Source: Persicaria tinctoria (taxonomy: Eukaryota > Streptophyta > Magnoliopsida > Caryophyllales > Polygonaceae). Taken from it: a stretch of DNA of 64,000 nucleotides. The notes beneath the pieces were generated by a model. That model was not told the DNA's origin and did no database searches. It saw only the letters and a program-made list of their open reading frames with translations. Where the stretch lies: positions 53,408,818 to 53,472,817 of the forward strand of contig JBANSL010000004.1 of the NCBI GenBank assembly GCA_037127255.1. Reading direction: 5' to 3'. How positions within the stretch are numbered: the first letter of the stretch is position 1; the number at the start of each line of letters is the position of its first letter. Of this stretch, positions 46,740 through 57,900 are shown piece by piece. The position numbers and the translations under genes are program-made.

Positions 46740-48155
46740 AATTAAGCTCATAAGTGAAGTCTTTGTGTTAGTTTCAATTTTCAACATGACAATGTTTAAA
46801 AGATCAATTTTTCCAGGGTTGATTTTGGATAGAAATCTTCATTTAGGTGTCTCTTTGTATTTGTCTTTTTCTTTCCATTTTTTGTCTTCTCTCTTTTCTT
46901 TGTCTCTTAACATTCCTAAAAACACATTTATATCGACTGCTCGAATCTTTTTTCATGCAGTGTGGCTCGTGTACCTTGCCCTTCCATTAATATGAGAGAA
47001 GAACCTCTACTCAGATGCTTTTGCTTATTTCTCCTTTAGCTGTTATAATTTGCCCAGGTACACGTCATATGATTTTGGTCACAACTTGCAATATAAAGTA
47101 AATGTTTTTTACTTTTTTTGGAATATCTCCTATAATCTTTCTACCCAAGAATAGTAAATCACTAAATCTATTTTGATCTGCAAGTGATTTGGACACGAGA
47201 ATAGTTTGCAAGCAATAACATTATCTTGATTGTTTGTAATTGATCTATACATATAAATATATATATATAGTTAATAAATTAAAGTTAAACTTAACTAAAT
47301 TAAAGTTAATAAAAAAGTAACAGTTTTTATAATTTAAGAAAGCTAAACAAACTAACTACGAAGGAAATTAACTAATTCAATTAGTAAACTTAAGCTACAG
47401 CGTTTAACAAAGGAAAGCGAAGAAAGAGACAGGCGCCAGGTCTAGCGCGCGGACGAGAGCTTTGCTGGACGCAGCGCCGAGCACACAGGAGCACTCTCCT
47501 CAGGGTGTGCGAGCGTGGCGCCGGGGATGCACACGTCGCCTAGTGCGAAGGCGAAGCCGCTGGACTCCGATCGCGGGTAGCGAGGGTGTTGCGAGCGAAG
47601 ACGCCGGTGCGCACGCCTTGCGAAAGCGATCGAAGCGAGAGCGAGCGCGGGAGCCTGGATCGCTGCCGCCAAGCGCCTAGCTTTCCGGTGGCGACGGGGC
47701 TGGGCTCGGTGTTGTTGAAGATGATGGTGTTGGCGATGAACGCAGGTGATGGTGAAGGTTAAGGACGGTGATTATGAAGGATGAAGATGGCGATGATGAA
47801 CGAAGGTGATGATGATTTTAATTGGATGAATGCCGTATGTAACAATAAAGAACCGGATAGTTGTTTTTGGGATTGATAATCGAGAACCCTTTAATCCATA
47901 AAGGGGTTTCTCAATTCTATTCAATCTGATTAATTTCAATAGAACTACAATGTTTAAATAGAAAACCTAAGAACCAATTCTACCGTGCAAGATAGAATTT
48001 AGGTTGATAAAGATAGAATTTTAATCCTAAAGATAAATAAACCTAGAAGATAAAACTTAATCTAAAATCCTAATATATGAAATAATAAAATATGATAATT
48101 AAGAAATATAAATAATAAAATAATTAACGGCGTGGTTCTTGATCTTGACCTGCAT
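46740..48155. other. Spacer with GC-rich block and LTR-like end
   Basis: 47430-47720 is strongly GC-rich ('gcgagcgtggcgccggggat', both strands open), unlike its surroundings. 47860-48157 resembles an inverted LTR (ends 'cctgcatca'; 'ctaccgtgcaagatagaatt'). No partner repeat or target duplication was found. Confidence 0.4.
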
Positions 48156-48200
48156 CAATGTGTGTGTGTCTGTGTGTGTGTGTATATATATATATATATA
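48156..48200. repeat. (TG)n(TA)n microsatellite
   Basis: Ends exactly at the left terminus of element A. Confidence 0.95.
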
Positions 48201-48266
48201 GGGAATCTTTAAAATGTAAAAACTCCTTAACGTGTAAAATTTGCTTAACGTGTAAAATTTTGTTTT
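48201..48266. repeat. Terminal inverted repeat, left end of element A
   Basis: Contains two tandem cores 'cttaacgtgtaaaatttg'. The same two-core layout starts elements B (55876) and C (60061). Confidence 0.85.
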
Positions 48267-48299
48267 TTTATTGCAAAACCGGACGCGGGCCTAGTTTTA

Positions 48300-49430
48300 A
48301 AAAAAAAACGAACCGGGTTTACAAAAATCGAGTGGGCACGCTTCTTCCTTCCTCGCAGCGAGCCAAGGTACTCTCTCCCATCGCCTGTTTCTTATTGCCG
48401 GTTCAGATCAAAGGGCGGCGAAGCTCCTCCTCTCTTCTCCTACGAAGAATCCGTCTCGCTCGCCTACTGTCGCCGCCTTCCGTCTAAATACTCGGAACCC
48501 CGCCGATGAGATCCAGTTGAAACAGAGGCTGGTGAAGAAGCGGACTCCGATTCCCAGCCTCCCGCCAGTCGATTCGCGCTGACATCTTCACAAATTGGAA
48601 TAGCTGATCTTCGATGGAGGGAGATATGAGATCGAGAGATGGCGTGAGGATGGAGGTGGTGAACGCCGGGCCTGGATCTGTGCTTCAAGGTGCCAAATCC
48701 TTCATTCTCGCTTCAAGGTTTGTTTCGTGATATGAACCTAGTTCTCTTCTAATGTTGCATTTTTTCGATTTCTATTTTACTCTTTGAAGTCTCTATTTGG
48801 CCGGTTTTGCACGTGTAGGAGGGATGCCAGCTTTCTCTTTTCCTCTGCTTAATCGCACTTAAGGTGTTTGTTAAAATGCCTCTTTGTCAAATTGCACTGA
48901 GATTTTAGGGATTGAAACAAATTTGAGGTTTGATGAGACATGTGGATGTGCGGCGATTTCTATTTTCTGAGTTCTTGTCCTGATGAGATTTGTGTAGATC
49001 TAGGGTTCTTGCTTGATTTCTACATATGGATGCATATGTAGTTCCATTTCTCTTGCAATCCACGGTGTCACTTTTTCTTATTGAAAGAGTGGGCATATCT
49101 TTTTCTTTATGAATACTGATGATATTGTCATTGTGTAATTTAGTGCTGTGAATTAGACAACATTAGTTTCCCTTGAGATTTTGCTTGTTTAATTAGTTTA
49201 GGTCCTCCCCATTCTTTCTGGATCTACTGCGTGCTGCTGCTTGGGTTCCCATGATTGTCCCTTTGGCGCTTTTGACTTCAATTTCCTTGAGGTTGAACCT
49301 GATACAGTTCCCTCTCTTCCTTCTGTTCGCTTTCTTGCATCTGGAAATGCTAGAACATTGCAGATGAGTTCATTGCCGGGAGGAGGTGCTGAGTTGGTGT
49401 AGGGTACACACAAGGACTATGATTTTCGTC
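48300..49430 (+). pseudogene. Captured leader and exon pieces, unrecognised
   Basis: 48340-48720 is CT/GC-rich, like a plant promoter/leader plus first exon. 49201-49398 reads '[19 protein letters not shown]' and '[20 protein letters not shown]' between acceptor- and donor-like strings. It could be an exon, but the protein is not recognised. Confidence 0.35.
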
Positions 49431-50068
49431 AGCAAAAGGAAAAATTGGCTTGTTTTTTTCACTAGTCTGCATAAATGTTTGATGATGCCTTTTTGGGTCT
49501 GAATTTTGGGGGTTGTATTCAGATTTTGTTGATGGATTTGGTTTTGCTTGCCCTAATTTCAATTTTTGTTTCACCTGCTCATCTGTTTTTTTTTTTGTTT
49601 GCTAGTTTCATTCATTTGAATTTTATTTTTGTCATATGGTTTTCAGATTTTGGAATCTTTTCTGATCAAACCTGCTAAATAGAGTTGTTGGAATTTGTAG
49701 TACTAGGCTCATTTGAAGAGGAGAAAAACAATTGAATTATGGCATTCAAGGTTTATGAGTTATGGCTTATCAGTGCCCTCATCTTGTGACAATCACAGTG
49801 ATTTTTTGTCTTAAAGTTGTGTTATGATACTGTATTACGTAATGTGCATTTTGCTGTAGAATGTTAAAAGTTACTGTGGAATGTTAAAAGTTGATGTGGG
49901 TTTAATGTATTTTCTTTGTGGGGTAATTGTTGTTTCATCTTTACTTAAAGCAAAATAATTTATATGGGTAGAGGGCGAAATAAGAGTGCATGATGTGTTG
50001 GTAGTTCATTGTGTTTGATTTTCATTCACCTAATTCATTAGCTGTTAATTTGGGTTGCTGCATCAGAG

Positions 50069-50327
50069 ATGGCTTCCTACATCAGAGATGCGGAGAGAAG
50101 ATAGAAGATAGCTCATCTTTCTAAGAGGGTGTCTACTGGATTGAAAGAGATGCTCCTAAAACACTATAGGTGAAACGATTGAAAAGTCCTATATATATTC
50201 ATACTTGTGATTGAATATAGATTGTTTCCATTGATCAGTTATTTTTCAATCTAATGGTAGAGCTGAAAAAACAGTGGAGATGGATCACCATTTGTACAAA
50301 TTTGGTTGCATCGAGTACCACATCAAG
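50069..50327 (+). pseudogene. Captured ARPC2B-like exons (Arp2/3 complex subunit 2)
   Basis: Exon 1 to 50169 ends 'VSTGLKEMLLKHYR' before 'gtgaaac'. Exon 2 at 50261-50327, after 'ggtag' and before 'gtatgt', reads 'AEKTVEMDHHLYKFGCIEYH'. Joined in phase, this matches the N-terminal region of plant ARPC2B, whose hallmark is '[VI]E[VM]DHH.YEFGS.EYH'. In the intact protein this begins the ARPC2 core of the actin-nucleating Arp2/3 complex. Here a stop lies upstream of exon 1, and everything downstream is missing. The intron is kept, so capture was at DNA level. Confidence 0.65.
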
Positions 50328-51354
50328 GTATGTTTCAGAATGTATGTAACAAGCAATAGTGGAGATGGATCAGTGATTCATAATTGGGAGAAATTATGAC
50401 CTTATCTTCCATTCTTTATGATCATGTTTCTGGAGGTTTAGTTTGTATTCTGAATCTTGTTTTGCGTTGATTTTTAGAACATAGTCCTTGACAGACTTGA
50501 TCTACCTATTCAAGATATTTGTTTGCGCTCTCAAGTCTCAACATACATCCACCCTCATAACTTACAGCACTATGATTGGATTGATATTGTTCTATGCTCC
50601 CTGTTACACCTAGTTCTTCTGATTTGCATAAGGTTTTGGTGATCAGGAACATCAGGATAAGAAGAGGGATAGATCCAAAAAAACTTAATTGATTCGTGTT
50701 GAGTGAAGAACAATGAGCGGGGATTGAGAGAGGTGGAGAGGTTGAATTCGGTTTTTTTTTTCATTTTAAAAAAATTGCTTCTGGGTTTTAGATCAATTGC
50801 TTGTTAATGAGGGTTTTAGATCCATCTTTTTCTTTCTTCCAATCATATTTTATCTACTGTAATCTGCACTCTACATAATACATGGTCTTATTTCATCAAT
50901 CTAGTATGTGATACGGGTATGTAGCATCTAACTGGTGTCTCAATTGATCATCATCTTCTCCTTGTTCTTCCCTTTTTTATTGGATTACTGACAGGTGGGT
51001 TTCATTTACTGCACTTATTTGTCAAGGCCCAAGGGGTTGGTGGATGAGCAGAAATGGTCTTGCCTCTTTTTCTTCTTTCCTTTTTTTTTTGTTTCTGTTG
51101 ACAAAGAAAGTAGGACCTTTTTATTTTGAGCACACAACTTACATTGTAGCTGATAAGATCTATCATAGAAAATTTCACTGTCAAGCTGACCAGTGGGAAT
51201 GGATGCTCTTTTTATTTTTGTGCAGATGACGAGCTGACCAGGCTTTTAAATTCATGTTAAATTTCACTTATTACATTAAAATTACCCCGGTATATTCTTC
51301 GTTATATGGTGTTACAGAAGAGGTTAGGGCTACCAGGCCTTGGTTAGATGTTTT

Positions 51355-51424
51355 AACCTATTAGCTCAATTGGTAGAGCGATGTGCGTAAGCACAAAAAT
51401 GTGGGTTCGAATCCCTCATAGGTT
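51355..51424 (+). repeat. tRNA-like sequence, type 1, best-preserved pairing
   Basis: 'aacctat' and 'ataggtt' pair 7 of 7 as an acceptor-like stem. D-arm 'gctcaattggtagagc' is intact (A-box TAGCTCAATTGG). B-box GGTTCGAATCC is intact. The anticodon region is 'tgtgcgtaagcaca', a 5-bp stem with a 4-nt loop instead of 7, so it cannot be a normal decoding tRNA. Internal Pol III promoter elements look usable. Confidence 0.8.
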
Positions 51425-51484
51425 ATATCATATACAAGAACACAACAATCTCAAATGGTTAATCATGCATTAATAGTGATAGAA

Positions 51485-51967
51485 TGTGCAAATTTAACAC
51501 CACATAGTGCAACAATAACGTCTAAATGTGCATTAATAACAAAATTGTAGCCTCATTCAAAACTAAAATCTAATTTGGTTCTCCCTAAACTAAAAATCAA
51601 ATTTGGGCACTTTGTTTTACAATTGCACAACTGCACTTTACAGTTGCACAAATGCACTTTGAAGTTGCACACATGCACTTTAAAGTTGCACAAATGCACT
51701 TCACAGTTGCACAAACGCACTTCACAGTTGCTCAAACGCACTTCACAGTTGCACAAAAGCACTTCACAGTTGCACAAATGCACTTCACAGTTGCACAATG
51801 CACTACACAGTTGCATAACTGCACTTCACAGTTGCACAACTGCACTCCACAGTTGCACAACTGCACATTACAATTTTATTTTCACAGTTGCACAAATGCA
51901 CTTCACAGTTGCACAAATGCACTTTACAGTTGCACAAATGCACTTCACAGTTGCACAAATGCACAAG
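51485..51967. repeat. 21-bp-period TGCAC array, about 16 clear units
   Basis: The main unit 'ttgcacaaatgcacttcaca' + 'g' runs from 51623 to 51967 with one 20-bp unit and one longer unit. Before it, 'gtgcaaatttaacaccacat', 'gtgcaacaataacgtctaaa' and 'gtgcattaataac' at 51485-51540 keep 21-bp spacing with unrelated spacers. Since 21 is a multiple of 3, frames stay open on both strands (repeating HFTVAQM on plus, CICATVK on minus). I regard these as artefacts. Confidence 0.9.
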
Positions 51968-52019
51968 CAAAGGGGAATAGTAGCAAATTCAAGGGGGAAT
52001 AGTAGCAAATTCAGTAAAA

Positions 52020-52290
52020 GCTGTAGAATTTGAGAGTGAAGCCTAGGCCATAGCATCTGCCATATAGTTCATCTGACGTTTGATGTGGGGTTACCTGCAC
52101 TTCCCAGTTTCCTTCATCTAACCAGAGCCTGAATTATGCGACTAGGTGAAACTCCCTTGCAACATCATTCCTTTTCATGTTGAGCGGCTCACACACCATG
52201 ATGGAATCTGTTTCGAAAATCAATTTTGGGAAGCCAAGATCTCTAGCCATTCTCAATCCATGGTATGCCGCCCAAAGACCAAAAATAATT
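52020..52290 (-). pseudogene. LINE RNase H fragment
   Basis: On minus: 'ALWAAYHGLRMARDLGFPKL' then 'IFETDSIMVCEPLNM', and further on 'VRQMNYMADAMA', the Glu/Asp blocks and C-terminal 'R..N..AD..A' of an RVT_3 RNase H from a plant LINE. It is fused at its 3' side to the end of the 21-bp array. Isolated relic. Confidence 0.75.
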
Positions 52291-52946
52291 AGTAAGCAGA
52301 CCCGAATGAAAACGGAGAGATAAATGTATGAAAAGGAGAAGAAATAATCAAATAATTTGCACTCGGCTGATCCAAATTAATGATTTTTCTCATCATTCAC
52401 ACAAACACAACAATATCAACTCAGATGAGATAGCTGAGATACAACCCTCAGAGCTCCAGTGCTACGCAACAATCTACTCGACCACGGGACGCAAGGAAAG
52501 AAGAAGCGGTCTCGCTGTGACAAAGAGCGTGTAGACAGGGCCAGGCAAGGCAAGGCGCTTTATATCTACATCCAAACAGGATCGGAATCAGAAGTGGCGG
52601 GGTGAGGGGGCTGGAAGATGGCAATTCACATCCGGCATTCCATTCGGTCTAGTGAGCTTCCACGTACAAAATAGTTCACAAGGGGCGAGCCAAGCATGAG
52701 GAGAGTCTTGCCCAGCTAAAGAATTTCCAGACGCGGTTTCTCCTTGGTGGGTACCGAGCAACTTCAGCCTCTGATCTCATCAGCAACTCCCACATGATTT
52801 GCACGTCTTCGTACCCGCAGACCTTCACCTCTTTCCTATTTGAGCTTATAGATCTTAATGCAAAAACATATGGTCCAATTAACTTGATTAATTACGTGCT
52901 TTCTACTTTATGAAATGAATACACATAACTTAAATCTATTCATTTG

Positions 52947-53115
52947 AGTGCACAATTGTATTCTAAATCTGCACAATTGTATCTTACTTTTGCACACTTG
53001 TATTCTAAATGTGCACAATTATATTCTAAATCTGCACAATTATATCTTACTTTTGCACAATTGTAGTTTAAATCTGCACAACTGTATCTTACTTTTGCAC
53101 ACTTGAATTTAATAT
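52947..53115. repeat. 21-bp-period TGCAC array, third spacer type
   Basis: Eight consecutive units such as 'tgcacaattgtattctaaat', 'tgcacaattgtatcttactt' and 'tgcacacttgtattctaaat', each 21 bp. The two spacers alternate, giving a 42-bp higher-order pattern. The same spacers recur at 57500-57590 and 63787-63880. Confidence 0.92.
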
Positions 53116-53254
53116 CAATCAGGTATGCCTTTAGGTTTATATAATAAACTAATACACATCAAGTTAAAAAAAAGGGCTAATTAAGCTCCCTGTTGAATGG
53201 CCAAATTTGCAGCATTTTATGAAATTTGAAGTAAATAACATAATAATGTGCAAT

Positions 53255-53333
53255 AAATCTAGGTGGAGTCGAACCACCAACCTCTTGAACGATAAATCGC
53301 CCTAGCGCTCTTCCTATTTGAGCTTATAGATCT
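53255..53333 (-). repeat. tRNA-like sequence, type 2
   Basis: Read on minus: 'aagctcaaataggaagagcg' ... 'ggtggttcgactccacc', with outer 'agatctat'/'tagatt' pairing. It is homologous to 34332-34410. B-box perfect. Confidence 0.7.
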
Positions 53334-53424
53334 TAATGCAAAAACATATGGTCCAATTAACTTGATGAATTATGTTCTTTCTACTTTATGAAATGAATAC
53401 ACATAACTTACATCTATTCATTTG

Positions 53425-54460
53425 AGAAACATACAGTGAGATTCTCCTAGCATTGAGAATAAACACACACCATGATATTTGATGAAGGGGATGATGAGAG
53501 TGTGTACAAGAATAGCAACTATATCATGTTAAAGAGGATGAATGACATTGAGGTTAACAAAATTTTCACGATAGAAAAATTCAGCATTTAATTACATGGC
53601 AATTTTCATGACAAAATTAAGAACCAAAGTGCAGCCAGCTCAAAATCAGTCCCAAGTGCAGCTGTAGCATATGGAAAAAATCAGCCCTCAAGGTGTTCAG
53701 AACAGCCCCAAAAATCAGTCTAACGGTCCCTAAAAAATCACCATAGATCTTAATAAAATTTTGAATCATAACAGCCCATTAAAATTGCTGCAGAGGTGGG
53801 CAATTCAGGCTATAACAGCCCCCAACACAGCTCCAAAACAAACTCAGAAATGCAAAAATGCAACAAAACATAAGGCTCCAAGGATCGATCACAAAACTAG
53901 CAGAATAGCTTCAAAAGTTGTGCAAAAACAGCCACTAACTCATGCCCAATCTCGATTTAAACCTTCCATTTAAATTCATATAAACATCATGTTTCCCTAT
54001 CAGTTTACATGAGAATTGAGAGGGATACGCACCAGTATCTCTTAAATATGCACAAGTCTCTCTTAAGTATGCACATTGACTATCTAATATTGCATTGAAA
54101 AATTAAGAATGTGGACTTAAATCGTTTATCTCTCAATCTCACCCAAACAAAAACTAAATCTGTATTAATATATCTAAAGTCATCATCATGCTCATATTCA
54201 TTTTGCCAAAGATTAACACCATTTTTCCAACTGATAAGCGGATGAATCCTAGTACATTTATACCAAAACATATTAACTTTCAATATTTCGTGCCCCATTT
54301 CAGATAGAAAAATTAAAGAATTGACTCAGTTTGTCAATAAGAAATTCCACTTATATACTCCAAATTGATCCATATCAGGCAGGCTATATATAGTTGTGAA
54401 TGAATTAAGGAAATGAAAGCATGTATCCATGGAAATGAATAACAACATAATGAAACAGAT
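53425..54460. other. Unassigned interior of element A
   Basis: 53640-53990 has repeated 'aatcagcccc'/'acagcccc' strings and a Gln/Lys/Thr-rich open frame. Nothing recognised. Confidence 0.4.
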
Positions 54461-54462
54461 AC

Positions 54463-54690
54463 CCGGGGTTTCATGGAGCCTTTGAGAGTGGCCTTGACTT
54501 TGTCGAAATCGGAGTTAACACATCTAAGGAAATGGTCAGATGGATTCCTCAAGGCAGGGCAAGGGAAGCCCGTTTGGGCAAAGAACTCGTAAGCCTCATA
54601 AGCCCGGCCAAAGTAAGCAGTTTTCCCTCCAGAAAGAAAGTAGAGGCGATCAAACAGCTCGAACACATCACTGCTTGGCTGATCTTTTGT
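54463..54690 (-). pseudogene. Captured ABCG (WBC/ABCG11-like) transporter exon
   Basis: Minus frame: '[20 protein letters not shown]', '[20 protein letters not shown]', '[20 protein letters not shown]', '[13 protein letters not shown]', then a donor (gtatct). This is the segment just after the ABC H-loop ('IHQPSS') in plant ABCG half-transporters that export cuticular lipids. Walker A, signature and membrane segments are absent. The reading frame is intact across the exon, so capture is relatively recent or the exon was never expressed long enough to judge. Confidence 0.85.
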
Positions 54691-54797
54691 GACATTTCTT
54701 GAAAATGAGTTCCTTGAACAATTATTTGCTAATTACTACTTTTGTGCTTTGTATTATTTATAGATCCAATCGAACAAAATTGTCTACTAAAAGAAAG

Positions 54798-55626
54798 TTA
54801 ATTAAAAATCAAGAGAAAGTACCATGCTTTTGATATGTGTAGAACCAGTTGGATTTTTATGCTATTTCCCTCTAAAGCATATGCAAGTGCTTCTTCAGAG
54901 CAAACATACCCAATGAACCCAAAGAATCCTATGTCCCACAATGGAAAAACCCACTTTGCAACGTTTCTTGGCAGAAAGCCCAACTGAACACAATCTAGCA
55001 AAATGCGAGATATGCTAATATAAAAGAAGAAAATATTAATCAATAGAGAGTGACCAAACATACCTTCCTCGGAGAAATCATTAGGGGCAGGAACAAGAAT
55101 GTGCATTAACATCTACTGGTACACTTTTCTTCCTGGAGAGATTGTGGCCTCGAGGTGCTGAGCCTGAATCCATGGTGCACGAACCAAGGAGAGAACAGCA
55201 AAATACCCTGCAATCTGAAACCACAAACACAAAAACACAAAAAAGGACAGCATAAATTATAACATGGACATGAAAGCAAACCTCAAAGAGCCAAAGGGAA
55301 GTTGATGAACAATAGAATGTCCTGACGATCCAAAAGAAGCAATTGACTGATAAGAGATGGAATAGATAGAGAAGCACCCCAAGCGGATCAATTTAACCTT
55401 GAGCAATTGGGACATTAAGCTATCGAACCCAAAAGCCCTAATTGATCGAAGAGGAAGCAGCGTCTGAACGGCTGGCCTGTACTCCTTCCTTCACAAAAGG
55501 AATCGACATCGAACAGAGGGAGAAGATAGAATATGCAAAATCGTCGATCCTCCTCTGCAATTGCTCCATTAATCGGAAGATTCCCGGGCGACGGTCGTCT
55601 TCCTCAAGCACTGGATCGACCGCCAT
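54798..55626 (-). pseudogene. Captured 5' part of an unrecognised gene
   Basis: Minus: 55626 starts 'MAVDPVLEEDDRRPGIFRL' then 'MEQLQRRIDDFAYSIFSLC'. A piece near 55190-55080 reads 'GSAPRGHNLSRKK'. 54990-54820 reads 'LGFLPRNVAKWVFPLWDIGF' and 'FGFIGYVCSEEALAYALEG'. These look like real exons of one gene, but I cannot name it. It lies next to the right TIR, reading inward. Confidence 0.45.
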
Positions 55627-55789
55627 GGCTACAAGGTCACAGAGTCGGGAGAAAGAAACAGATTAATTTTTAGCATTTGTTTGGGTCGGCCCGTTAATTG
55701 ATTTTCTATACTGGGCGCGTACATCATATTTAGAAATTTTACACGTTAAGCTCATTTTACACAATAAGGAGTTTTTACATTTGAAGTAA

Positions 55790-55792
<3 letters not shown>

Positions 55793-55875
<83 letters not shown>
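55793..55875. repeat. (TA)n microsatellite between elements A and B
   Basis: About 80 bp of TA, touching the terminal repeats on both sides. Confidence 0.97.
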
Positions 55876-55878
<3 letters not shown>

Positions 55879-55949
55879 AAGCTTTAAAATGTAAAAACTC
55901 CTTAACGTGTAAAATCCGCTTAACGTGTAAAATTTATTTTTTTAATTAA

Positions 55950-56400
55950 TTAAAACGCGCGCGCTCAGGTTTCTCTCTCGGCCTCCTGCTGCCCCGCACC
56001 CTCCTCCGGCCACGTCGTCGAGCCACCTCCGGCCACCAGCGACCAGCCGCCCTTGAGCCCACCCCGGTGCGCAACCCCCGAGCCCTGGACTGCCCTGGTT
56101 CGAGCCATCTGCTGCCCCGACGCGCCCACCTCATCGCAGCACCATCGAGCCACCAGCAGCCTCGGTTTTCGGCCTCCCACGCCACCCACGAGCCACCTCC
56201 GGCCACCAGCCCTGACCAGCTCGAACCCCCTCCCTCAGGCGCACCCCTCGAGCCCGGAACCCCCTTGGTCCGTGCCCAGCCGAGCCCACACCGAGCCATC
56301 TTCCCCAACAGCGCTAATCGGTTCTTTTGGCTCGGAATACCTTCGAAATCCCGATTTTTCTCCTTGTTTCCACTCGAATTTGGTATGATTTCTAACTCTA
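55950..56400. pseudogene. GC-rich captured leader, unrecognised
   Basis: Pro/Ser/Arg-rich frames open on both strands, with a sharp GC rise against the surrounding AT-rich DNA. It is followed by intron-like sequence. No protein family recognised. Confidence 0.4.
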
Positions 56401-56473
56401 AACTTGTTTATTACAGTTATTTGGATTGTTTGAATGATTTAGGTTGAGATTGAAAACCTAGGGTTTGATTTAG

Positions 56474-57117
56474 GAGCGGAATTTGGGGCTTTTTGATAAA
56501 AGCCAAATTGATTGAAATTGATGGTATAGTTGTGTTGTTGGGTTGATTTTAAGCTAATTTCATGTTCATATCATTGTCAAATTGTTTATGGATCATGAGC
56601 TAATTGAATTTTAGAGTTTTAGGTTGCGATATGTTTTAGAATTTGGGGCTTTTTTCCAAAAGCCAAATTGATTGAAATTGATGATATGGTTGTGTTGTTG
56701 GGTTGATTTTGAGCTAATGTCATGTTCATATCATTGTCAATTTGTTTATGGATCATGAGCTAATTGAATTTTAGAATTTTATATTGCGATATGTTTTAGC
56801 ATTTGGGGCTTTTTGCCAAAAGCAAAATTGACTTAAATTGGTGATATGGTTGTGTTGGTGGGTTGATTTGGAGCTAATTTCATGTTCATAGCATTGTCAA
56901 ATTGTTTATGGATCATGATCTAATTGAAGTTTGGAATTTTATATTGCGATTTGCTTTAGAATTTGGGGTTTTTTGCCAACGGCCAAATTGACTGAAATTG
57001 ATGCTATGGTTGTATTGTTGGGTTGATTTGGAGCTAATTCCATGTTTATAGCATTGTCAAATTGTTTGTGAATCATGAGCTAATTGAATTTTAAAATTTT
57101 ATTGCAATATGCTTTAG
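56474..57117. repeat. 161-bp tandem repeat, four copies
   Basis: 'aatttggggctttttg' recurs near 56479, 56640, 56801 and 56961. Each unit contains 'ggttgatttt(a/g)agctaat', 'catgttcata' and 'tggatcatgagctaattgaa'. Units differ by several percent by eye. Confidence 0.92.
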
Positions 57118-57158
57118 GTCGATTAGGTTCTTCTATGTTGCATAAAAATCATAATTTA

Positions 57159-57229
57159 GCCTATTAGCTCAATTGGTAGAGCAATGTGCGTTTGCTCAAA
57201 AGATGTGAGCTCGAATCCCACATAGGTTA
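57159..57229 (+). repeat. tRNA-like sequence, type 1 (left arm of complete cassette)
   Basis: 'gcctattagctcaattggta' + 'gagcaatgtgcgtttgctca' ... 'gtgagctcgaatcccacata' + 'ggtt'. A-box intact. B-box GCTCGAATCC has one change. Confidence 0.8.
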
Positions 57230-57328
57230 CATAATAGACAAGGACACAACAATCCCCAATTGTTAATATGCACATTCTAATCCCCAATTGTTAATCATGC
57301 TCAATTTTATTTTTGCAGTTTATGTTCT

Positions 57329-57900
57329 TATATTTGCACTTTAAAGTTGCACAAATGCACTTCACAGTTGCACAAATGCACTTCACAGTTGCACAAATGC
57401 ACTTGACAGTTGCACAAATGCACTTCACAGTTGCACAACTGCATTTCACACTTGCACAAATGCATTTCACACTTGCACAAATGCACTTCACAGTTGCACA
57501 GTGTATCTTACTTTTGCACAATTGTAGTTTAAATTTGTACAATTGTATCCTACTTTTGCACACTTGTATTCTAAATGTGCACATTACAATTTTATTTTTA
57601 CACTTTATGTTCTTATATTTGCACTTTACAGTTGCACAAAAGCACTTCACAGTTGCACAAATGCAGTTCACAGTCGCACAACTGCACTTCACAGTTGCAC
57701 AACTGCATTTCACACTTGCACAAATGCACTTCACATTTGCACAAATGCACTTCACATTTGCACAAGTGTATCTTACTTTTGCACACTTTTCTAAATGTGC
57801 ACATTTCAATTTTATTTTTGCACTTTATGTTCTTATAGATGCACATTACAATTTTATTTTTGCACTTTACACTCTTATTCATGAAGAGAAACATAGTACT
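57329..57900. repeat. 21-bp-period TGCAC arrays of the complete cassette
   Basis: 57340-57500 has 'tgcacttcacagttgcacaa' units. 57500-57600 has 'tgtatcttacttttgcacaa' units. 57620-57790 has the first type again. All keep 21-bp spacing. 'tttttgcactttatgttctta' blocks separate sub-arrays. Frames of 199 residues (plus) and 172 (minus) across it result from the period being divisible by three. Confidence 0.92.

Larger units (their letters stand above)
52832..53424. repeat. Duplicated ~110-bp segment around the second array of element A
   Basis: 'tttcctatttgagcttatag' through 'aacttgatgaattatgttct'-type sequence to 'acatctattcatttgag' occurs at about 52832-52946 and 53310-53424, nearly identical. 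Only the right copy is attached to a full type-2 tRNA-like sequence. Confidence 0.85.
48201..55792. mobile_element. MULE-like element A with captured exons and cassette
   Basis: The left terminus 'gggaatctttaaaatgtaaa' + 'aactccttaacgtgtaaaat' is mirrored by the right terminus 'ttttacacaataaggagttt' + 'ttacatttgaagtaaaccct' (55761-55792). TIRs extend at least 60 bp. (TA)n lies on both sides. The interior, left to right, holds: leader-like exon (48300-48720), unassigned exons, ARPC2B exons, tRNA-like plus 21-bp array, LINE relic, second array plus type-2 tRNA-like, ABCG exon and an unassigned minus-strand gene 5' end. No transposase is recognised. Confidence 0.75.

Noticed and set aside
46287..46787. 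A 166-residue minus-strand protein
   Set aside because: It lies opposite plus-strand exon-like blocks with good splice signals and has no recognisable content.
51355..51424. Functional tRNA gene
   Set aside because: The anticodon arm cannot form a 7-nt loop with U at position 33, and the sequence recurs as a dispersed repeat with varied arms.
51575..52033. A 152-residue repetitive protein gene
   Set aside because: The open frame is a by-product of a 21-bp repeat unit; the opposite strand is also open and no start context or conserved codon pattern is visible.
56053..56447. Pro/Ser-rich protein gene in element B
   Set aside because: Both strands are open owing to high GC, no family is recognised, and it directly follows a transposon TIR; kept only as a captured leader.
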